From positions 19,050 through 83,049 of the forward strand of contig CANEFX010000011.1 of NCBI GenBank assembly GCA_947426945.1: a stretch of DNA of 64,000 bases, in the 5' to 3' direction. This document shows positions 1-10,000 of the stretch, in pieces. Each line of letters opens with the position of its first letter. The first letter of the stretch is position 1. A program made the translations under genes and the position numbers. This DNA comes from an uncultured Bacillota bacterium (GTDB taxonomy: Bacteria > Bacillota > Clostridia > Oscillospirales > Oscillospiraceae). The notes beneath the pieces are model-generated. The model had not been told where the DNA came from and searched no databases. It saw nothing but the letters and a program-made list of their open reading frames with translations.

Positions 1-784
1 CCCTGGAAGCTCCCAGTGCCAGAAGCTTGCGCAGCGCCTGTCCCTTTCCAAGCAGCAGGCTGTCTGAATCCTCCTCCGGACGGTAAGTAGAGGCGTTCCA
101 CTGATCCACAATTCGATAGTAAAAGGTTGTCGTCTCTTTCAATGGTGAAATGCCGAACTCCGCGGAGAGATTTTTGCACAGCTCGTGGTACAGGCCGATG
201 GCCTTGCGGAACCGCTGCTGGGCGCAGTAAATGCGCATCAGTAAAACCACCACCCCCTCCTCCAGCGGGTCCTGTTCCACATAGGCTTGGCAGTATCGGG
301 CCGCCTGCTCTAAATTACCCTGCTGAAAAGCGTTCCGCCCTATGTCCAGCAGGCTTTTGAGATACCGGTTCAGGAGTGAGACGCGTTCCTGGGTCAGCCA
401 ATCCTCGAAGGGCTGTGCTTTAGGGACGGTAAAATCCTTTAAAAATTCTCCTCCATATTTATCCGGATTCCCGCTTTTTAAAAATTCCAACACATCACAG
501 TCCATTTCCAGGGCCGGATCCAGCGTCAGCATGCTGCGATGTCCGCCCAGAAATGGATCGCAGCCCAGTTCTTTTCGGATGGAATAGATGGCGTGGCGCA
601 GATTTTTTGATGCGGTCTGGAAGTTTACATCCGGCCACAACAGCTCCACAGCCTGGGCACGGGATATCTTTCCGTTGTAAATCAGATAATACAGCAGGGC
701 TTCTGCCTTTTTATAGGGCAGAACCAGTTTTTTCCCATTTGTCAGAATCAGGGGAGCATCGAATAATTTACATTGAATCAGCAC
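1..784 (-). CDS. SARP/BTAD-type transcriptional regulator, 5' part only (C-terminus beyond window edge)
   Basis: About 261 codons are readable; the gene runs off the left edge. I chose the GTG at 782-784 because AGGAGG (795-800) lies about 10 nt upstream and no ATG is suitable. The N-terminal ~95 residues look like the winged-helix DNA-binding domain of SARP/OmpR-like regulators (PYKKAEALLYYLIYNGK, then RAQAVELLWPD and KNLRHAIYSIRKELG). Residues ~95-245 are the TPR-like bacterial transcriptional activator domain (FEDWLTQERVSLLNRYLKSL, YVEQDPLEEGVVVLLMRIY, FGISPLKETTTFYYRIV). It is transcribed away from the flavin reductase/transporter/molybdenum hydroxylase genes, so it is the likely regulator of that cluster (inference). 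A C-terminal sensor domain may lie outside the window. Confidence 0.85.
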   Translation of the reverse strand, partial: MLIQCKLFDAPLILTNGKKLVLPYKKAEALLYYLIYNGKISRAQAVELLWPDVNFQTASKNLRHAIYSIRKELGCDPFLGGHRSMLTLDPALEMDCDVLEFLKSGNPDKYGGEFLKDFTVPKAQPFEDWLTQERVSLLNRYLKSLLDIGRNAFQQGNLEQAARYCQAYVEQDPLEEGVVVLLMRIYCAQQRFRKAIGLYHELCKNLSAEFGISPLKETTTFYYRIVDQWNASTYRPEEDSDSLLLGKGQALRKLLALGASR

Positions 785-1112
785 TTACAGTTTTCCTCCT
801 AGCCGCATCCTTGGCACGTAACGCGTAAACTGTACAAATAATATTTTATGTTTAGTCCGTTTTTTTACAAGCCTTTTTTTCAAAATTCCGTCGAAAAAAC
901 GTTGAATTCCGGCTGTATTTTTCTTTTTGTTTTTAAAACAGCCAATTTTTTGTGAAGCCGCAGCTTCAACAGATTTTCAACGTGGCTGTGATATACTACG
1001 AAAAACCGTTGGGCACGACAAAAGAATAGGGAGGGTATGATCGCAACGGCATAGTCCAATGGGGAAAAGTAATTCTGATATTTTGATGATGATGCGAAAA
1101 GGAGTGTGTGTT
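785..1112. other. Divergent intergenic region, AT-rich, no gene seen
   Basis: No convincing reading frame is present. The stretch is AT-rich with T and A runs around 850-905. A candidate -10 TATACT lies at 992-997 on the plus strand, upstream of the flavin reductase gene, but no good -35 is spaced correctly, which would fit a promoter that needs an activator (inference). This is where the neighbouring SARP regulator would be expected to act. Confidence 0.4.
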
Positions 1113-1784
1113 ATGATTTTTGATCCTGTGAGTAATGCGTTTCCAGCTGAACTGAATCCGTTCAAATCAATTTCCATTCCCCGCCCAATCGGTTGGATTT
1201 CGACTGTTAATAGAGAAGGGGTTCACAATGTGGCTCCATTCAGCCAAGTAATGAACCTGACTTTTGATCCGCCTTATATTGCGGTTGGAATCAATGAACC
1301 AATCAAACGCAAGGATACTTGTGTAAACATTGAGGAAACTGGTGAATTTGTATATAATGTCGCGACGTACGATTTGCGTAAGCAAGTCGATATCACGTCT
1401 CTTGACTATGCGCCTGATGAAGACGAATTTGAGATTGCCGGATTGACAAAAGTACCAGCTGTGAAAATAAAGCCATGTCTGATTGGCGAATCTCCGATTT
1501 CTATGGAATGCGTCTATCATTCTACCGTTCGGATTCCCGGAAACACATATGGAACTTTTGATTTGATTATTGCGCGTGTTGTTATGATTCACATAAAAGA
1601 TGAATTTCTGATGGACAATGGGAAAATAGATGTTTTAAAAATTAGGCCGCTGTGCCGCCTGGGATACCACGATTATTCCTCTATTGAGAGTATCTTTGAA
1701 ATGAAACAGACCCCTAAGACAAAAGGCTTTGATGGATTGTCTGGCACTGTATTAAATGGACAGGAAAGAGAAGGGGGCTTTTAA
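1113..1784 (+). CDS. Flavin reductase-like domain protein (FMN-binding split barrel)
   Basis: 223 aa. The start at 1113 is preferred over an in-frame ATG at 1059 because AAAAGGAG lies just upstream. The N-terminus PRPIGWISTVNREGVHNVAPFSQ and the following FDPPYIAVGIN are typical of the RutF/flavin reductase-like FMN-binding fold, whose members reduce or bind flavin or act as flavin-dependent oxidoreductases. The true substrate cannot be read. It is followed after 1 nt by an SLC13-type transporter and then by molybdenum hydroxylase genes, suggesting a shared catabolic role. Base composition is distinctly AT-richer than most of the window, a possible sign of transfer. Confidence 0.8.
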   Translation: MIFDPVSNAFPAELNPFKSISIPRPIGWISTVNREGVHNVAPFSQVMNLTFDPPYIAVGINEPIKRKDTCVNIEETGEFVYNVATYDLRKQVDITSLDYAPDEDEFEIAGLTKVPAVKIKPCLIGESPISMECVYHSTVRIPGNTYGTFDLIIARVVMIHIKDEFLMDNGKIDVLKIRPLCRLGYHDYSSIESIFEMKQTPKTKGFDGLSGTVLNGQEREGGF

Positions 1785-1785
1785 T

Positions 1786-3234
1786 ATGGCGCAAAGAAAG
1801 CGTTTGACCTACGTGCTCCATTGTGTGATAGGTATATGCTGCATGTTCGGATTCGGCTTGCTGCCTGCGGTCAGCCCCATTACTCCCGCCGGCATGAAAA
1901 TTTTAGGGGTTTTTATTGGCAGTATTTATATGTGGTCGTTTATAGATATCCTATGGCCCAGCCTTTTGGGATTGGTTGCTCTATGCTTGACCGAATATGC
2001 GCCGATGGGAACCATTATGCAAACATCATTTGGAGATAGCGTATCCATTTTGATTATATTGAGTATGGTCTTATTTGGCGCAATTCAAGAAGCTGGTGTT
2101 ACAAACTATATCAGCAGATGGTTTCTTACCCGTAAGATTATTAACGGACGGCCCATTGTATTTAGTTTTATTTTTATTTTTTGCACCTATGTACTCGCAG
2201 CCTTGTCTGCCAGCATACTGCCTGCAATTCTCTTTATGTGGGCTATCTTATATGGGGTTTTGAGCGATGTAGGCTATCAGAAAGGAGACAAATATGCTAC
2301 TTTAATGGTAATAGGAACTTATTTTGGCGCAATGGTTGGTCATGGAGCCAAGCCCTTTGTTGCGACTGGGCTGATACTGACCGGCGCATTCACAAAGGTG
2401 ACAAATATTGAAATTAATTATCTCACATATATGCTATATGGCATTATTATGGCTGTCCTCAGCATTATTGTATACTGCCTGATAATGAAATATATTTTTC
2501 GGCCTGATACAAGCAAAATTGCAAATATTTCAGCGAATCATTTTGAAAAAGATGTGCTTCCGCCAATGAAAGCAAAACAAAAAGTTCTGTTTGTCTCTTT
2601 ATTTGCATTTTTGCTGCTGATGCTGATTCCCAGCATTTTCCCCAAAGACATCTGGTTCATTGCGTTTTTGAATAAAATTGGAAATAACGGCATCGCTTTG
2701 ATGTTTTTGGGAGTGCTTTGTATGATACATGTGGATAAAGAACCCGTTATTGACTTTATTAAAATCGCATCTAAATATGTATCATGGGATATTTTCTGTT
2801 TGGTTGCATTAGTTATGGTAATTTCCGGTGCACTTACAGATGAGTCCACCGGTATCATTAATTTTTTAACGGTAATGTTGGATCCTATCCTAGGTGGAAA
2901 GTCTCCGTTTGTTTTTGCGGTTCTTGTACTGGGGTTCGCTCTTGTTTTTACAAATTTTACCAATAATACAGTTTTAGGTGTTATGATTTTACCAGTCCTT
3001 TATAGCTATGCAAAAATAAATGGAGCCAATCTTGCTGGAATCGGGGTAGCGATGATTTTTATGGTTCACTATGCAATTATTACCCCAGCGGCCTCAATCT
3101 ATTCCGCTGTGCTGCATGGCAACTATGAATGGGTTGACTCCAAACAGGTGGTAGCCTATACCTCGATTGTTTTGGTGTTTATTTATCTGCTGTACATTGT
3201 TGTGGGTATTCCGCTTGCGAACGCTATGTTCTAA
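1786..3234 (+). CDS. SLC13/DASS-type anion (di- or tricarboxylate) transporter
   Basis: 482 aa, very hydrophobic, about 11-12 membrane segments. The start at 1786 has AGGGGGC just upstream; the in-frame ATG at 1756 lies inside the previous gene and lacks a ribosome site. A family-like signature is FTNFTNNTVLGVMILPV in the second half, resembling the SNT-type hairpin of sodium-coupled carboxylate transporters, and GHGAKPFVATGLILTG in the first half. It should import an organic anion across the cytoplasmic membrane. It sits 1 nt after the flavin reductase gene and 52 nt before the molybdenum hydroxylase, so it may feed substrate to that enzyme (inference). AT-rich like its upstream neighbour. 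Confidence 0.8.
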   Translation: MAQRKRLTYVLHCVIGICCMFGFGLLPAVSPITPAGMKILGVFIGSIYMWSFIDILWPSLLGLVALCLTEYAPMGTIMQTSFGDSVSILIILSMVLFGAIQEAGVTNYISRWFLTRKIINGRPIVFSFIFIFCTYVLAALSASILPAILFMWAILYGVLSDVGYQKGDKYATLMVIGTYFGAMVGHGAKPFVATGLILTGAFTKVTNIEINYLTYMLYGIIMAVLSIIVYCLIMKYIFRPDTSKIANISANHFEKDVLPPMKAKQKVLFVSLFAFLLLMLIPSIFPKDIWFIAFLNKIGNNGIALMFLGVLCMIHVDKEPVIDFIKIASKYVSWDIFCLVALVMVISGALTDESTGIINFLTVMLDPILGGKSPFVFAVLVLGFALVFTNFTNNTVLGVMILPVLYSYAKINGANLAGIGVAMIFMVHYAIITPAASIYSAVLHGNYEWVDSKQVVAYTSIVLVFIYLLYIVVGIPLANAMF

Positions 3235-3286
3235 TTGATCGGCAAGAATTTATAAACCCTTGGTATGATATGTCAGGAGAGATTTC

Positions 3287-5545
3287 GTGAAAACTGTCGG
3301 CTCCAGCCGCCCAATCCACGATGCCTGGGCTAAGGCGGCTGGCTACACAAAATATACCGGAGATATCAGGCTGCCCGGCATGGTCTATCTGTGCCTGGTC
3401 CGCAGTACAATTCCCCACGGACGGGTCAAGGCGGTTCATCCGGAGAAGGCACTGGCTCTGCCGGGAGTCTGCGGGGTGCTGCACTGTTTTAACACCACCC
3501 AAAGGACTTTCAACCGCTACCGTTCCCGTTTTTCCCAGGATGAGTTGCCCAACGAGGAGCGGGCTTTCACCGACTATGTGCGCTTTGTGGGCGACCGGGT
3601 GGCCGTTGTAGCCGCTGAGAGCCAAGCTTTGGCGGAGAAAGCCGCACGCCTGGTAGAGGTGGAGTATGAGGAACTGCCTTACTCAATCGGCTTTGACGAC
3701 ACGCTGGAGGGACAAAACTGTTTGCCGGGGGAGGAGCCCGTCCGGGATGAGGTAATACTGGAAAATGGCACATTTCCGCAGGATAACGGCATGATCGAGG
3801 TGGATAGCTTCACCGAGCTGCCACGCCTCCACCACGCCGCCATGGAGCCCAACGCCTGTGTGGCCGATTACGACCCTTACCAGCAGCAGCTGACCCTGTA
3901 CAGTCCCAATCAGGCGGTTCACGGGATCCGTGTTGTGGTAGCAAATTATTTGGAGATGCCGTTTCACAAAGTACGGGTGGTCAAAGCGGCAATGGGCGGT
4001 TCTTTTGGGGCCAAGCAGGAGTGGTTTGTGGAACCGGTGGCGGCGCTGGCGGCTAAAATGCTGGGTCGCCCAGTTAAGCTGGTATACAGCAGAGCGGAAG
4101 CTATGACCGGCGCTATTGTCCGGGGAGCTGTAAAAGCTTGTGTCCGGGGGTTGTTTACCCCAGAGGGCAAAATCAAATCCCTGGATATGGATCTGATTCT
4201 GGATGCTGGGGCCTATGTGGGCAATTCCAGTGACTACATTCGTACATTGTACAGCAAGCTGTTCCGCTGTTACTATGTGCCTCACGCCCGGTATCACGCC
4301 CGGGTCATCTCCTCCAATACCCCTGTGGCCGGCGCGTACAGAGGGTGGTCCGCGCCGGAAGAGGCGTTGATTCTGGAGCGCCATTTGGACGCTGCCGCTC
4401 ACAAACTGGGGATGGATCGAGTAGAGCTGCGTCGACGCAATGTGCTGCTCCCGGGAGATATTGATTTGAGAACCGGGGTACCGCTGGAGGAAATTCGTAT
4501 CCGGGAGGCGCTGGATCGGGGAAGGGAGCTGTTCCGCTGGAATCAGCTGAAACAGGAGGACGCTGATTTTAACGCCTCCAATGAGCGATACCGCCGGGGC
4601 ACAGGCGTGGGCTGCGGCGGCCACGGAAGTACATATTTTCCGCGCCATGACGACTTCGGCGAGGGCTGGATCACCATGAATGAGGACGGAACCATTCAGC
4701 TGAAGATCACCACCCACGACCACGGCTGCGGAACGGTGACCATGCTGAAGATGGTGGTGGCCGAGGTGCTGGATATTCCGGACAGCGATGTTTACCTTGC
4801 GGAAGGCGACACCGCCAACACCCCCATCGACTTTGGTTGCTTTGCCAGCCGGACTACATTTGTTCTGGGACGCACCGCTGTGGAGACCGCCGGGGCCCTG
4901 AAAACGGTCCTGCTGGAGCGGGCCGCGGCAATTTTTCATCAGCCCATGGAGCAGCTTTATGTGGAGGGCGGAGCCGTGCGAAACCGGGAAAACCCCAATC
5001 TGGTTTGGCCCTATGCTGAAGTGGCCAGACAGAGTATGCTCCAGCTCAAGCGCAATGTGTCGGCTCAGGCCCAGTTCAACAATGTGACGAACCCAGGTGT
5101 TACAGGGGCCCACTTCGCCCATGTCGAAGTGGATACCTGGACAGGCTACACCAGAATCCTGGATTATTTGGCCGTTCAGGACATCGGACAGGCCATCAAC
5201 CCGGCTATGTGCGAGGCGCAGATCCAGGGCGCCGCCCAGATGGGCTGCGGGGCCGCGCTGCGGGAAGAGATGGTGGTTCAGAAGAACGGTCAATGTACGT
5301 CCAGCCTGTCCCAATATCATCTGTTCCTGGCTCCTGATCTGCCTGACATCCAGGTAGAGCTGATTACGGACGGCCGCTCCACCGAAGGACCTTTTGGCGC
5401 CAAATCAATCGGTGAGGTGTGTTATGTCCCCGCTGCTCCCGCCGTTTGCGGTGCGGTGAACGACGCTCTGGGAAGCCAGTTAGGTGCTCTTCCCTTTACA
5501 CCTGATTGTGTACTAAAATATTTGGCAAGGGAGCGAGAGACATGA
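3287..5545 (+). CDS. Molybdenum hydroxylase, large molybdopterin-binding subunit (CoxL/XdhA family)
   Basis: 752 aa, GTG start with AGGAGA upstream. Catalyses hydroxylation or dehydrogenation of an N-heterocycle, purine, aldehyde or similar substrate, using Mo-cofactor. Seen: N-terminal a/b hammerhead (GYTKYTGDIRLPGMVYLCLV), MGGSFGAKQEWFVEP and GAYRGWSAPEEALILERHLD cofactor loops, and a C-terminal GPFGAKSIGEVC with the expected catalytic Glu at about residue 710. The loop AYRGWSAPE is of hydroxylase type, not the AYxCSFR of CO dehydrogenase. Stop overlaps the next start (ATGA). The gene order L-S-M differs from the usual M-S-L. Substrate unknown. Confidence 0.92.
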   Translation: MKTVGSSRPIHDAWAKAAGYTKYTGDIRLPGMVYLCLVRSTIPHGRVKAVHPEKALALPGVCGVLHCFNTTQRTFNRYRSRFSQDELPNEERAFTDYVRFVGDRVAVVAAESQALAEKAARLVEVEYEELPYSIGFDDTLEGQNCLPGEEPVRDEVILENGTFPQDNGMIEVDSFTELPRLHHAAMEPNACVADYDPYQQQLTLYSPNQAVHGIRVVVANYLEMPFHKVRVVKAAMGGSFGAKQEWFVEPVAALAAKMLGRPVKLVYSRAEAMTGAIVRGAVKACVRGLFTPEGKIKSLDMDLILDAGAYVGNSSDYIRTLYSKLFRCYYVPHARYHARVISSNTPVAGAYRGWSAPEEALILERHLDAAAHKLGMDRVELRRRNVLLPGDIDLRTGVPLEEIRIREALDRGRELFRWNQLKQEDADFNASNERYRRGTGVGCGGHGSTYFPRHDDFGEGWITMNEDGTIQLKITTHDHGCGTVTMLKMVVAEVLDIPDSDVYLAEGDTANTPIDFGCFASRTTFVLGRTAVETAGALKTVLLERAAAIFHQPMEQLYVEGGAVRNRENPNLVWPYAEVARQSMLQLKRNVSAQAQFNNVTNPGVTGAHFAHVEVDTWTGYTRILDYLAVQDIGQAINPAMCEAQIQGAAQMGCGAALREEMVVQKNGQCTSSLSQYHLFLAPDLPDIQVELITDGRSTEGPFGAKSIGEVCYVPAAPAVCGAVNDALGSQLGALPFTPDCVLKYLARERET

Positions 5546-6042
5546 AACTGTCCTTCTGTGTAAACAATCGTCCGGTTCAGCTTGAAACCGACCCGGATCG
5601 CCGTTTGCTGGATATCCTGCGGGAGGACTTGAGCCTCACGGGCACCAAGGAGGGATGTGCGGAGGGCGAGTGTGGGGCCTGTACTGTCCTGCTGGACGGG
5701 GAGGCGGTTCACTCCTGCCTGACTTTGGCCATCCAGCTGGGAGGCCGGCACGTGGTGACCATCGAGGGGTTGTCCGAGACCGGCGAGCTGGACGTTCTGC
5801 AAAAAGCCTTCGTAGAGGAGATCGCGGTACAATGCGGTTTCTGCACTACCGGCATGATTATGTCCGCCAAAGCCCTGCTGCTGAAAAATCCGGCTCCCAC
5901 GAAGGAAGAAATCCGAGTCGCCTTATCGGGCAATATCTGCCGCTGCTCCGGTTATGTGCAGATTGTGCGTGCGGTTGACAGGGCCGCTCATGAACTTCGG
6001 GAGGTGGCATATGGAAAGCCTGACGCCAAAAACACTGGATGA
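5542..6042 (+). CDS. Molybdenum hydroxylase, 2Fe-2S subunit (CoxS/XdhC-type ferredoxin subunit)
   Basis: 166 aa, a normal length for the small subunit. Two [2Fe-2S] cluster sites are complete: C39, C44, C47, C59 (GCAEGECGACTVL...HSC) in the plant-ferredoxin-like domain, and C98, C101, C133, C135 (QCGFCTTGM, GNICRCSGY) in the helical domain. It passes electrons from the molybdenum centre to FAD. The start was chosen at 5542 because it overlaps the stop of the large subunit by 4 nt, giving translational coupling; AGGGAGCGAG precedes it. Confidence 0.95.
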   Translation: MKLSFCVNNRPVQLETDPDRRLLDILREDLSLTGTKEGCAEGECGACTVLLDGEAVHSCLTLAIQLGGRHVVTIEGLSETGELDVLQKAFVEEIAVQCGFCTTGMIMSAKALLLKNPAPTKEEIRVALSGNICRCSGYVQIVRAVDRAAHELREVAYGKPDAKNTG

Positions 6043-6865
6043 GTTGACTGAGGCTTTGGCCCAAGCGACCTCCGGAAGCCGTATCATAGCCGGGGGAACA
6101 GACTTGGTTATTCAGATGCAAAGGGGCCAAACTGAACCGGATCTGCTCATTTACCCCGGGCAGATTCCGGAGCTGCGAACCATCCTGCTCCAGAAAGACA
6201 AGCTTCATGTCGGCGCTATGGTTACGATGCAGGAATTGACCGCCGCTTTACAATCCATCCCGGAGTTTTGTGCGATTTCAGACGCAGCTTCAGGGGTAGG
6301 AACGCCCCAAATCAGAAGCAAGGCCACTATAGTTGGTAATCTGTGCAACGCTTCTCCAGCCGGCGATATGCTTCCGATAGGCAAGCTGTATGATTTGAAG
6401 CTGAAAATTGTTTCAAAAGACGGAACCATGAGCTTGATCCCCATAGATCAGTTTATCCTGGGCCCGAGGAAAAATGCCCTCCAGATCGGGCAGGCGGTGG
6501 TGGGCCTGACGATAAACCGGAAACGCTGGGTGGGCTACGTCAGCGCATTCCGGAAGATTGGATTCCGTGAATATGTCTCTATCGCCCGCGAGGGGATGGG
6601 GGCGCTGGTAAAACGTTTGCCCGATGGGATGATTCAAGATGCCCGTCTGACTTTGGGAGCTGTGGCAACGACGCCGATTCGCATTCCGGAAGCGGAAGTG
6701 CTGATGGCTGGCAGAGTATTAGATGAAAATCTGTTGAGGGAGGTCGCTGCCATCACAGCCAGAACGATCCACAACAATTGCCGTCCGGCTAACCGCCTAT
6801 ATAAAACAGAGGCTGCGCAGGGGCTTGTGGCGGATCTTTTCGATCTGCTCCGAAAACGCACATAA
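6011..6865 (+). CDS. Molybdenum hydroxylase, FAD-binding medium subunit (CoxM type)
   Basis: 284 aa. The start is at 6011 with GGGAGGTGG upstream; it overlaps the end of the 2Fe-2S gene by 32 nt. FAD-binding motifs of the family are visible: AGGTDLVIQMQRG (~27-39), LHVGAMVTMQELTAAL, and ATIVGNLCNASPAGDMLP. The C-terminal domain (QDARLTLGAVATTPIRIPEAE) fits CO_deh_flav_C. With the two preceding genes it completes a heterotrimeric enzyme. No Mo-cofactor maturation or XdhC-type insertion chaperone genes are visible nearby. Confidence 0.93.
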   Translation: MESLTPKTLDELTEALAQATSGSRIIAGGTDLVIQMQRGQTEPDLLIYPGQIPELRTILLQKDKLHVGAMVTMQELTAALQSIPEFCAISDAASGVGTPQIRSKATIVGNLCNASPAGDMLPIGKLYDLKLKIVSKDGTMSLIPIDQFILGPRKNALQIGQAVVGLTINRKRWVGYVSAFRKIGFREYVSIAREGMGALVKRLPDGMIQDARLTLGAVATTPIRIPEAEVLMAGRVLDENLLREVAAITARTIHNNCRPANRLYKTEAAQGLVADLFDLLRKRT

Positions 6866-6868
6866 AAA

Positions 6869-6896
6869 ACTGCCCAACTGGTCACAGTTGGGCAGT
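6869..6896. terminator. Bidirectional rho-independent terminator after the molybdenum hydroxylase operon
   Basis: Perfect 12-bp stem ACTGCCCAACTG/CAGTTGGGCAGT with a 4-nt loop, flanked by an A run (6864-6868) and a T run (6897-6901), so it can act on both strands. Confidence 0.9.
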
Positions 6897-7085
6897 TTTT
6901 TGTCATCCGCTAAGTCTTGCTCCATCGTATCGCAGCTGCCGCAAGGGCAAAACGCTGCGTCGCTTTGTAGGCGGCTGCCAGAGAAAAAAGAGAGGGCAGC
7001 GAGGCAGTATGTAAATTTTGCTATGCAGAAAACAACGATGGGGAACTCCGCCTTTTTCAGCAAGCAGGCAATCCCGCCTTAAAAT

Positions 7086-10000
7086 CTAAAAATCTTTTCT
7101 GGCTGCAACAGAAAGGTGTATGTCTGCCAGCAGAACAGCGGTTTCACTATCGTCTTCTTTTCCCTTCCAGGCGACGACAAACCGAACATTGACGGAAACC
7201 GGACTGTACCCCTTTTCACACAATTCGCTGAGCTTTACGACACAAGCCCTGGAAAGCTTCGCTGCCCGAAACGTCTTTCCGTCCAGCTGCGCTGTAAGAT
7301 ACCCCTGGTCAAGTTCCAGTGGACTGCCGCTGTGCAGACGCAAAACCTGTGCCTTTTTGCCTTTGAAGAAATCGAGAACAACATCTCTATGCGTTAATTG
7401 AAGCGTAATTTCCTCTGGCTCTGGATAGATAACCGCGTCGGTCAGCTTCTCTAAGGCCGGCGTTTGATATGCATCAAAGATATCAGTATTGCAATGAATG
7501 TAGAGGTTATTTTTTGCCCGGGTCAGGCCCACATAAAGCTTGCGCCGGTCGGCGTCGCTCTGAAGGAAAACACGGTCCAGCAGCAGATAGACGCTGTCAA
7601 ACTCCCGTCCCTTGGCCTTGTGGATGGTGGAGACAAAGATCGTCTCCCTATCATCGGAGTAAAAATCCTCATACCGGGAGTCTCTGATAAATTCCTCCAG
7701 ATCGCTGCGATATTTTCCATAGCTGTTGACCCGTTCAAAATCAGCAATAAGATTCAGGCAGTTTTCCAGACAGGTGCTGTCATAATAGGCAGTTTGGAGT
7801 TGTTTTTTCGCATCATTCCACACGATATCGCTGATAACTGGGGCGGAACCTTGCCGTCTGTCAATGATCTTGAGAAAAAAGCGTATTTCAGCTAAATCAT
7901 AGAGCCGGAAGCCATCCATTGATTGTATCAGCTTCGCACAGATGCTGTGTCTGGTCAACAGACCTAATACCCGCAGGGCCTCCTCGTTGGTATTAGTCAG
8001 AACGCACGCACTCCCGCTGCGGTAGGTTTTAATTATCTGCTCTGCAACCGGCTGCTCCAGGTGTCTGCCGGTGTGGCGGGTAATCTGGACGATGCCGTTT
8101 CCCTGCTGTACCGCTTGGATATCCTCCGCCTTCATTCGTACCTCAATCGAATGGACGAATGCGTTAGCCAGCGCCACAACATTCCTGCGGCTGCGGAAAT
8201 TTTCGGTCATCTCATACTGTGCTGCGCCAAACTCCTGAATCAAGGTACGCATATATTTGGAATCGGAACCGCGAAACTCATAGATGTTCTGGTCATCGTC
8301 TCCCACGGCAATTACCCGCATTTCGTCGTTTCGTTTCATCAATGCAAGAATCAGCCGGAATTCGTTCTCATCCATATCCTGCGCTTCGTCAATCACCAGC
8401 ACCGTCTTGGCGATTCGATTGGGCTCCACACCGCCGCGTTCAATCAGTTCAGCTGCGTTCTTTACCACGTCCTCCACTCCATCCAGGCTGCCGATTTTGC
8501 CCAAAAGGTCAAAGCAATAGGAGTGGAAGGTCTTGATCTCCACAAAATTGGCCGCGTTGCCGATCAAGCCGATCAGCCGATTTTTGAACTCGGTGGCCGC
8601 AGCCCGGGAAAATGTCACCATCAGCAGCTGCTCATGTTTCACGTCCTCCAGGGTCAGCAGGGAGGCCAGCTTGTGGACCAGAACCCGGGTTTTTCCGCTG
8701 CCGGGTCCCGCTGCCACTACAATGTATTTGGACTCGGAATCGTGAATGATTTTGGACTGAGTTTCAGACAGGCCCCCGAACAACTGCCGGTATTTTTCCG
8801 GCGTGATATTCCGGTTGATCTCAGCGGCCCGCTCTCCTTTAAAGTATTTTGTGATGAATTTTTTAAAATCTAATTGAAAATAATCCTGAACAAATTGCAG
8901 TGCAGCGCTGTAATCCTGTACCATCAAATTGGCATATTCGCCCACAATATGAATCTGTTGAATCTTCTGCTTGTAGTATTCGTTAAGGGTCTTATAGTCC
9001 TCCTGCTTGTACCGGATTTTGTTATCCAAAATAAGACGCTTAACCTCCATGCCGTTGTAGAGAACCAGAAATCCACCCTCCAGCCGCATAGCGCCAGTTT
9101 TGGACAGATACAAAAGCGCGTCCTCCATGTCAGCCAGGGTCGTCTCAGCCCCGGAAAGCTGGATCTTAGGCTGGCTGCAATACTCCTGGTACAGTCCGAG
9201 CAGCGAAAATTGAACCAGGGACTGATCGGACTGTACATCGCTTTCCGCCGATGTGGACGCTAAAGTATACAGGTGCTCCAGTATGAAACGGCACAGCTCA
9301 ATTCGCTTTCCGAATTTTTCCAGCAGCCGTTCCCGTTCCATCAGCGGCGTTATTACCACATACCGGCTGATACCGCTCTCCTGCTTGGCAATATACCCTT
9401 TAATGGTCAAATAATATAGGATGGTGCGGATATTCCTGATCGAAGTATGGGAAATACCGCTGTCTAAGGCCGCCTCGTTCAACTCCTTCAGAGCAAAGCT
9501 GCATTCCTGATCGCCAATTCGGCTGAAAAGAAATTGCTCCAGCTTCGCAAAGCGGTCTAAGGTCTGCATAGAGCGGTTCTGGGTATCCTGCTTATAGATG
9601 TAGGCGGACATGTCCATGGAGTCGGCCAAAAGGCCCTCCTGCCGCATCATATTGACACAGTCAATGACGTCCCGCTTTTCCAGACCCAGGATATCCGCAA
9701 GGTAGTCCACCCGGGATTCCGCGTCGTCATTTCCGGCGTCGGCAATGCTGCGGCTGGAAATCAGAGATTTGATGATTCGTTTGGCCTGTACTTTCTGGCT
9801 GCTGGAAAAATATCTGGACCGATCAATCCGGCAGCTGGCCTCCTCCATATTTGCGGCCCGGATGCTGGTGGCGTAGATACGGGGCATATTCCGGCCTCGT
9901 TTTACATAACCTGCGTTTTCCAGCGCGGCAATGGCTGTTTTTACCCGCGTTTCCATGTCGCTGCCCGAATCGTCCCACCCCGCCTGTCGGGCTATCTCCA

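Noticed and set aside
3683..5320. Minus-strand open frame opposite the molybdenum hydroxylase large subunit
   Set aside because: Shadow; the plus-strand frame has all expected motifs and an operon context.
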